A DNA stretch of 9,792 nt from an uncultured Microbacteriaceae bacterium (GTDB lineage Bacteria > Actinomycetota > Actinomycetes > Actinomycetales > Microbacteriaceae): the NCBI GenBank assembly GCA_903907615.1, contig CAIVOR010000068.1, forward strand, positions 1 to 9,792. The letters run 5' to 3'. Under the pieces are notes generated by a model that searched no databases, was not told the origin of the DNA, and saw only the letters and a list, made by a program, of their open reading frames with translations. Made by a program: the position numbers and the translations under genes. Positions 5,909 to 9,792 of this stretch are shown here, piece after piece. The stretch's first letter is position 1. Each line of letters starts with the position of its first letter.

Positions 5909-7086
5909 TGAGCGACCTCTACCCGGCGTGCGACCCACTCAACCTCGCCGACGTGTTGACACCGGCCGAACAGGCAGCGATTCGCCGGTTGCGCGCCACC
6001 CTCGAATCGAAGGTTCAGCCACTCCTCAGCGAGTACTGGGCGCGCGATGAGTTTCCCACGCAGATCATCCCCGACCTCGTCAGCCTGGGCATGATGAATC
6101 CCGCCGAGGTTATCGAAGCGGGCGAGAAGCCCGGTCACCTCTTTGCCGGGTTCCGCACCTTCGAGCTGGCACGCTGTGACACGTCCATGGCCACTTTCTA
6201 TACGGCCGTTGCCGGGCTTTTTCGCACCACCATCAACCTCGGTGGTTCACCAGAGCAGGCGGCCAAGTGGGATCCACTGGTGCAGACGTTTGAGATGTTT
6301 GGTGTCTTCTGTCTCACCGAGCCCGAGCACGGATCCGACATCGCGCGCGGACTCGCCACCACCGCAACCCGCACGGGCGACACGTGGACCATCAACGGCG
6401 CCAAGCGCTGGATTGGTGGGGCCGGCATGGCCACGACGCTGGCCATCTTTGCGCGTGACACCGCCGACGGCGAGGTGAAGGTCTTCCTGGTGCCCCAGGA
6501 CGCGCCCGGCGTGAACCTGACCAAGATGGAGGGAAAGATTTCCCTTCGTATTATGCAGAACTTTGACATCGCACTCACAGACGTGCAGGTGAGCGACGAG
6601 ACCCGTTTGGCCAACGTCAATTCGTTCGCCGATGTGGCTCGGTTGCTGGGCAATACACGATCAATCGTGGCGTGGATTGCGTGCGGTGCGATGGCCGGCG
6701 CTTACGAGGCCGCGGTGCGGTACACCACCGAGCGCGACCAGTTCGGCAAGAAAGTCGCCCACTTCCAGCTCGTGCAGGAGAAGCTGTCGACGATGCTCGC
6801 CAACCTCACGGCCTCACTGGCCATGACGGTGCGCCTTGCTCAACAAGAAGCCGCCGGTGCGTACGCCGACGAAAACTCAGCCATGACCAAGATGTTCACG
6901 AGCAAGAAGCTCCGTGAGACCGTGGCCTTGGCCCGCGAGGTTGCCGGTGGCAACGGCATCCTGCTCGAGAACGATGTGGCGCGGTTCTTTGCCGACGCCG
7001 AGGCCGTTTACTCCTACGAGGGCACCCACGAAATCAACTCCCTCGTGGTGGGTCGCTCCATCACGGGCAAAGGCGCATTCGTTTAG
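5908..7086 (+). CDS. Acyl-CoA dehydrogenase (glutaryl-CoA dehydrogenase / ACX4-like branch)
   Basis: A flavoenzyme of 392 residues that makes the 2,3-double bond of an acyl-CoA. The FAD/substrate motif LTEPEHGSD (136-144) is followed by WTINGAKRWIGG and RDQFGKKVAHFQ. The ending AGGNGILLEN...YSYEGTHEIN places the catalytic base at E371, and VVGRSITG follows. This arrangement matches glutaryl-CoA dehydrogenase and plant ACX4. However, the segment CDTSMATFYTAV (90-101) lacks the Arg that binds the glutaryl carboxylate, so a neutral acyl chain is more likely. The GTG start at 5908 overlaps the previous stop (TAGTG), with TTAGGA about 8 bases upstream. It would provide the first oxidation in the pathway, implying a saturated side chain in the substrate. 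The electron acceptor (ETF, or oxygen in an oxidase) is not determined by the sequence. Confidence 0.96.
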   Translation: MSDLYPACDPLNLADVLTPAEQAAIRRLRATLESKVQPLLSEYWARDEFPTQIIPDLVSLGMMNPAEVIEAGEKPGHLFAGFRTFELARCDTSMATFYTAVAGLFRTTINLGGSPEQAAKWDPLVQTFEMFGVFCLTEPEHGSDIARGLATTATRTGDTWTINGAKRWIGGAGMATTLAIFARDTADGEVKVFLVPQDAPGVNLTKMEGKISLRIMQNFDIALTDVQVSDETRLANVNSFADVARLLGNTRSIVAWIACGAMAGAYEAAVRYTTERDQFGKKVAHFQLVQEKLSTMLANLTASLAMTVRLAQQEAAGAYADENSAMTKMFTSKKLRETVALAREVAGGNGILLENDVARFFADAEAVYSYEGTHEINSLVVGRSITGKGAFV

Positions 7087-7131
7087 GCTCCTCCCTCTTC
7101 TTCACCTCCCCATCCAACAGAAAGAGAAATC

Positions 7132-7584
7132 ATGACCACCTCCGTAACTTTTGCTGAGCTTCGCGGCATGGAAGGCGCCGACCTCGGCTTTTCCGACTGG
7201 ATCACCGTTGACCAGGACCGCATCAACACGTTCGCCGATGCCACCGATGACCACCAGTGGATTCACGTTGACGTGGAGCGCGCGAAGACCGGCCCCTTTG
7301 GCGCACCCATCGCACACGGCTTCCTCACGCTGTCGCTGGCTATCCCGATGTGGACCAAACTGCTCGACGTGACCGATTGCGAGACCAAGGTCAACTACGG
7401 TCTCGACAAGGTGCGCTTCGTGACTCCCGTGAAGGCCGGAGCCAAGATTCGTATGGGCGCCACCATTGCCAGCATCACCGAGGTTGCCGGCGGCGTGCAG
7501 TTGGGCGTTGACCAGGTGATTGAGGTCGAGGGCTCCGAGAAGCCTGCCGTCATCACGCAGAGCCTGTACCGCTTCTACGAATAG
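7132..7584 (+). CDS. MaoC-like (R)-specific enoyl-CoA hydratase, Rv0130/HtdZ type
   Basis: A single hot-dog domain of 150 residues, hydrating trans-2-enoyl-CoA to (R)-3-hydroxyacyl-CoA. The signature FADATDDHQWIHVD (34-47) contains the expected catalytic Asp and His, D40 and H45. It is followed by GPFGAPIAHGFLTLSL and NYGLDKVRF, which closely resemble mycobacterial Rv0130 (HtdZ) as I remember it. AGAAAGAGA (7119-7127) precedes the ATG. A 45-base pyrimidine-rich linker separates it from the acyl-CoA dehydrogenase, the only real gap in the operon. Its (R)-hydroxy product suits an SDR-type dehydrogenase such as the operon's first gene rather than a FadB-type one. It is the last gene of the operon; its stop is 4 bases from that of the convergent doc gene. 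Confidence 0.95.
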   Translation: MTTSVTFAELRGMEGADLGFSDWITVDQDRINTFADATDDHQWIHVDVERAKTGPFGAPIAHGFLTLSLAIPMWTKLLDVTDCETKVNYGLDKVRFVTPVKAGAKIRMGATIASITEVAGGVQLGVDQVIEVEGSEKPAVITQSLYRFYE

Positions 7585-7588
7585 AGAC

Positions 7589-7978
7589 TTACGCGACTGG
7601 CTCGGAGTGCTCTCGGAGCCAGTCGGTAATCTGCTCAAGCTCGAGGTCTCCGCGCGCGCACGCGAGCATGAACTCGAGATTCTCCGTTGTGTTGGCGCGA
7701 ACGCGCAGCCCGTTCAAGCGAAGGAAGAGGGCCATCGACGCCCACGCAATTCGTTTGTTGCCGTCGAAGAGCGCGTGATTCCGCGCCAACGAGTGAAGCA
7801 GTGCGGCTGCCTTTTCGAACAAATCAGGGTACGTTTCCATGCCGAAAACCACAGCTCGAGGACGATGGAGCGAGGACTCAATTAGTCCAACGTCACGAAT
7901 GGGGCCAAGCCCTAAGTGAGCAATGAGCGCTGCAATGTCTTCGATGTCGATGTATCGGATTCGAGGATCTGAGTTCAT
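7589..7978 (-). CDS. doc: Doc-type toxin (Fic/Doc family)
   Basis: A 129-residue toxin. The Doc form of the Fic motif, HALFDGNKR, is at residues 68-76. H68, D72 and K75 have the same spacing as H66, D70 and K73 of phage P1 Doc. The Lys in place of the second Gly of true Fic proteins (GNGR) points to kinase activity, EF-Tu phosphorylation in P1 Doc, rather than AMP transfer. The N-terminal RYIDIEDIAALIA and the helix GPIRDVGLIESSLHRP are typical of the family. The ATG follows the antitoxin's TAG with no gap and has no clear ribosome-binding site of its own, so translation should depend on the antitoxin. The motif is intact, so the toxin is probably functional. Its target in this organism is inferred only. 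Confidence 0.93.
   Translation of the reverse strand: MNSDPRIRYIDIEDIAALIAHLGLGPIRDVGLIESSLHRPRAVVFGMETYPDLFEKAAALLHSLARNHALFDGNKRIAWASMALFLRLNGLRVRANTTENLEFMLACARGDLELEQITDWLREHSEPVA
7595..7624. terminator. Hairpin just after the operon, inside the end of doc (possible terminator)
   Basis: GACTGGCTC (7595-7603) and GAGCCAGTC (7616-7624) are perfect 9-base arms, with a further 3-pair inner stem after one mismatch. It begins 10 bases after the MaoC stop and encodes the C-terminal residues of Doc. With only 4 bases between convergent stops, this is the only structure in place to end the operon transcript. No U-tract follows, so it would be an atypical terminator. Confidence 0.45.
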
Positions 7979-8185
7979 CTAGGTGCGCGAGAGTTCGTCG
8001 AGAAGATCGCCGTGTTCTTTCAACACTTCTGCGATTGCTTTCTTAACGTCTCCCTTGTGAAGTCGTCGTTCGAGAAACTCATCAATTGCGCGGGTCACGG
8101 CTTCTTGCTTGCTGATTCCTTGATCCTGCGCCAAGCGCGTCAGCGTCGCATCCTGTTGTTCGGTGAGTCGAAGTGTCATGGCCAT
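7979..8185 (-). CDS. Ribbon-helix-helix antitoxin partner of Doc
   Basis: A 68-residue protein. The N-terminal strand MTLRL and helices with the turn GISKQEAV (about residues 23-30) form a CopG/MetJ-type ribbon-helix-helix DNA-binding domain. The charged C-terminal part (GDVKKAIAEVLKEHGDLLDEL) is the expected toxin-binding tail. I take the ATG at 8185; a second ATG two codons on is equally possible. A longer reading starting further upstream would run through the operator and terminator and is unlikely. No ribosome-binding site precedes the start, so a leaderless mRNA is plausible. P1 uses a Phd-fold antitoxin with Doc; the ribbon-helix-helix partner here is a different pairing. It should both neutralise Doc and repress its own promoter. 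Confidence 0.88.
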   Translation of the reverse strand: MAMTLRLTEQQDATLTRLAQDQGISKQEAVTRAIDEFLERRLHKGDVKKAIAEVLKEHGDLLDELSRT

Positions 8186-8215
8186 GAGGATACGGTACCA
8201 TCGTGATACCAAACT
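8186..8215 (-). promoter_or_regulatory. Operator and promoter of the toxin-antitoxin operon
   Basis: A 17-base inverted repeat, GGTAnCA-N3-TGnTACC, lies at 8194-8210 and ends 8 bases before the antitoxin ATG. Six of seven arm positions pair. On the minus strand TACCGT (8197-8192) is placed as a -10 for a leaderless start at or near 8185. The operator would then cover the promoter, the normal arrangement for antitoxin autoregulation. No clear -35 was found. Confidence 0.55.
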
Positions 8216-8286
8216 CGTCCAGTGGGAAAATTGTGGATGCAGAAGATAGAAGACGGTCGGGCGGGGATAGCGGCCGGGGAAAGACG

Positions 8287-8310
8287 AAACCCCCGCAATC
8301 GCGGGGGTTT
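8287..8310 (-). terminator. Rho-independent terminator after tRNA-Gln
   Basis: CCCCCGC (8290-8296) and GCGGGGG (8301-8307) form a GC stem around an AATC loop, extended by AAA/TTT to ten pairs. Read on the minus strand it lies 7 bases beyond the tRNA 3' end and is followed by a short T-containing run. On the plus strand the T-run is better, so it may work both ways. It separates the gltX/tRNA unit from the toxin-antitoxin module. Confidence 0.85.
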
Positions 8311-8317
8311 TCTCTTG

Positions 8318-8389
8318 CTGGGGTACCTGGACTCGAACCAAGAACAACTGAACCAGAATCAGCCGTGTTGCCAATTACACCATACCCCA
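8318..8389 (-). tRNA. tRNA-Gln (anticodon CUG)
   Basis: A 72-base cloverleaf on the minus strand. The acceptor arms are TGGGGTA and TACCCCA; the D-arm is GTGT/ACAC; the anticodon stem is GCTGA/TCAGT around the loop TTCTGGT, giving anticodon CTG for CAG codons. The T-arm is CTTGG-TTCGAGT-CCAGG, with discriminator base G. The 3' CCA is not encoded and must be added. It lies 44 bases after gltX on the same strand, so it may share that transcript. Confidence 0.96.
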
Positions 8390-8433
8390 AGGGCAAAACC
8401 GAAGCCTTGTCCAGTAGCCAAGACTACCGCACG

Positions 8434-9792
8434 TCAGAGTGTTGACGCCAAACGAGCGAGTCGCGCACGCGTCTCGGCCTTGCCAAGAATCTCCATCGAC
8501 TCAAAGAGCGGCGGGCTGATGCGCGCACCCGAGAGCGCCACGCGCAACGGACCAAACGCCACTCGGGGCTTGAGCCCCATTTGCTCGATGAGCGACGCGT
8601 TCAGTGCGGCCTGAATGTTCTCGGTGGTCCAGGCGTCGTCGGCCACGGCATCCAGGGCCGCAGTGCCGGCAGCGAGGACCGAGCCCGCGTCGTCGCCCAC
8701 GCTCGCGAGGGCATCCGGGGCGTATTCGAGCTGATCGCTCGAAACAAAGAACGACGCCAACAGGCCGGGTGCTTCGCTCAACACGTTCATGCGCGTCTGA
8801 ACGAGAGGCGCCACTGCTTCAAGAACGCGCTGCTGCTCAGCAGTGAGATTCTCGCCCACCACGTCGGCCGCCCAGAGGTAGGGCAACAGGCGGTCGGTGA
8901 AGTCGGCCAACTCGAGCAAGCGGATGTGATCGCCGTTGATGGAGTCGGCTTTCTTGAGGTCGAAGCGCGCCGGATTAGGGTTCACGCTCTCCACGTCGAA
9001 GGCGGCGATCATCTCCTGCTTACTGAAGACGTCACGGTCGTGCGTGAGCGACCAACCGAGCAGGGCCAGGTAGTTGAGCAGACCCTCGGGAATGAATCCG
9101 CGATCGCGGTGGTGAAACAAGTTCGACTCGGGGTCGCGCTTGGAGAGCTTCTTGTTGCCCTCCCCCATCACGTAAGGCAGGTGACCAAACCGCGGAACGT
9201 GCGTGGTCACGCCTGCGTCGATCAGTGCGTGATACAGGGCAATCTGTCGGGGTGTCGAACTCAGCAGGTCTTCTCCGCGCAACACGTGGGTAACCCGCAT
9301 GATGGCGTCATCCACCGGGTTCACGAGCGTGTAGAGCGGATGCCCGTTGGGGCGAACCACCACGAAGTCGGGGAACGAACCGGCGGGAAACGTGATTTCG
9401 CCGCGCACGAGGTCGGTGAAGGTGATGTCTTCGTCGGGCACGCGCAGGCGCAGGGCGGGTTCGCGTCCCTCGGCGCGGAAAGCGGCCTTCTGCTCGTCGG
9501 TGAGGTCGCGATCGAAGTTGTCGTATCCCACCTTGGGGTCGCGACCGGCAGCGAGATTGCGCGCCTCAATTTCCTCGCCCGTCGAGAAGCTCTCATACAC
9601 CTTGCCCGTCTCGACCAGCTTGGCCACAACCTCGGCGTAGATATCGAACCGCTGCGACTGGCGATAGGGCTCGTGGGGGCCGCCCACGTCAATGCCCTCG
9701 TCCCAGTTCAGTCCCAGCCAGTTGAGGGCATCGATGATCTGCTCGTAGCTCTCTTCGCTATCGCGCGCCTCATCGGTGTCTTCGATGCGAAA
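8434..9792 (-). CDS. gltX: Glutamyl-tRNA synthetase, partial (N-terminus off right edge)
   Basis: A class I aminoacyl-tRNA synthetase charging Glu. About 452 residues are in the window, starting inside FRIEDTD, a hallmark just after the nucleotide-binding region; the HIGH motif lies beyond the edge. Next come GGPHEPYRQSQR, HVLRGEDLLSSTPRQ and the KMSKS-type loop KLSKR (encoded at 9136-9150). The helical anticodon-binding domain ends at a TGA at 8434-8436. Most actinobacteria lack glutaminyl-tRNA synthetase and use a non-discriminating GluRS plus GatCAB amidotransferase to make Gln-tRNA. The adjacent tRNA-Gln would then be a substrate of this enzyme. The residues that set discrimination could not be assigned by eye. 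Confidence 0.97.
   Translation of the reverse strand, partial: FRIEDTDEARDSEESYEQIIDALNWLGLNWDEGIDVGGPHEPYRQSQRFDIYAEVVAKLVETGKVYESFSTGEEIEARNLAAGRDPKVGYDNFDRDLTDEQKAAFRAEGREPALRLRVPDEDITFTDLVRGEITFPAGSFPDFVVVRPNGHPLYTLVNPVDDAIMRVTHVLRGEDLLSSTPRQIALYHALIDAGVTTHVPRFGHLPYVMGEGNKKLSKRDPESNLFHHRDRGFIPEGLLNYLALLGWSLTHDRDVFSKQEMIAAFDVESVNPNPARFDLKKADSINGDHIRLLELADFTDRLLPYLWAADVVGENLTAEQQRVLEAVAPLVQTRMNVLSEAPGLLASFFVSSDQLEYAPDALASVGDDAGSVLAAGTAALDAVADDAWTTENIQAALNASLIEQMGLKPRVAFGPLRVALSGARISPPLFESMEILGKAETRARLARLASTL

Noticed and set aside
5908..7086. Glutaryl-CoA dehydrogenase as the specific call
   Set aside because: The branch matches, but the Arg that binds the substrate carboxylate is missing by hand alignment.
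7087..7131. Pyrimidine-rich linker with CCTCC runs, considered as a ribosome-binding-site sequestering element
   Set aside because: Pairing with the purine-rich AGAAAGAGA is short and interrupted, so no stable hairpin can be argued.
8186..8374. Longer antitoxin reading from 8374
   Set aside because: It would be translated through the tRNA, terminator and operator, and the added residues do not resemble an antitoxin.
7585..8389. Genomic island integrated at tRNA-Gln
   Set aside because: The toxin-antitoxin module lies beyond the tRNA 3' end, but I found no second copy of the tRNA end and no integrase in the window.
8203..8614. Plus-strand open frames of 80 and 130 codons
   Set aside because: They cross the terminator and tRNA-Gln and run antisense into gltX; the products look like non-coding translation.
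1..9792. CRISPR array, phage genes, transposase, riboswitch
   Set aside because: No regularly spaced repeats, Cas-like motifs, transposase motifs or riboswitch consensus were seen. The repeats present are isolated inverted repeats and one direct-repeat pair.

Overview
The window looks like chromosomal DNA of an actinobacterium, most likely of the family Microbacteriaceae. The coding regions are GC-rich, several genes use GTG starts, and a glutamyl-tRNA synthetase gene sits beside tRNA-Gln. The palindromic intergenic repeat between the ligase and TetR genes (arms GTTGAGT, GTATCGAA / TTCGATAC, ACTCAGC) resembles one I know as very frequent in that family. The family assignment is inference; a genus cannot be named.

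Layout from left to right: (1) an aquaporin-family channel gene on the minus strand, cut by the left edge, with unusual pore residues and an Ala/Lys/Pro-rich tail. (2) A divergent acyl-CoA synthetase gene (1104-2624, +). (3) A REP-like palindrome, apparently flanked by 14-base direct repeats that contain the stop codons of both neighbouring genes. (4) TetR and MarR family regulator genes in tandem on the minus strand. (5) A 231-base divergent control region with two clear inverted repeats. (6) A compact plus-strand operon, 4092-7584: short-chain dehydrogenase, amidohydrolase-2 protein, acyl-CoA dehydrogenase and MaoC hydratase. (7) A minus-strand ribbon-helix-helix/Doc toxin-antitoxin module of lower GC, meeting the operon tail to tail with 4 bases between stops. 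(8) A strong terminator, tRNA-Gln(CUG) and gltX, the last cut by the right edge.

The centre reads as one catabolic locus. The ligase, acyl-CoA dehydrogenase, MaoC hydratase and dehydrogenase give activation, desaturation, hydration and oxidation of an acyl chain to a beta-ketoacyl-CoA. No thiolase is present; an amidohydrolase-family protein holds that place in the operon. The closest precedent I recall is the hydrolytic (retro-Claisen) beta-ketoacyl-CoA hydrolase CouO of rhodococcal p-hydroxycinnamate catabolism, a pathway also controlled by a MarR protein. I infer side-chain shortening of an aryl- or alkyl-carboxylic acid by non-thiolytic beta-oxidation, under MarR and/or TetR control. The substrate cannot be read from the sequence, and the acyl-CoA dehydrogenase suggests a saturated side chain. 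The aquaporin, toxin-antitoxin and gltX/tRNA regions look functionally separate.
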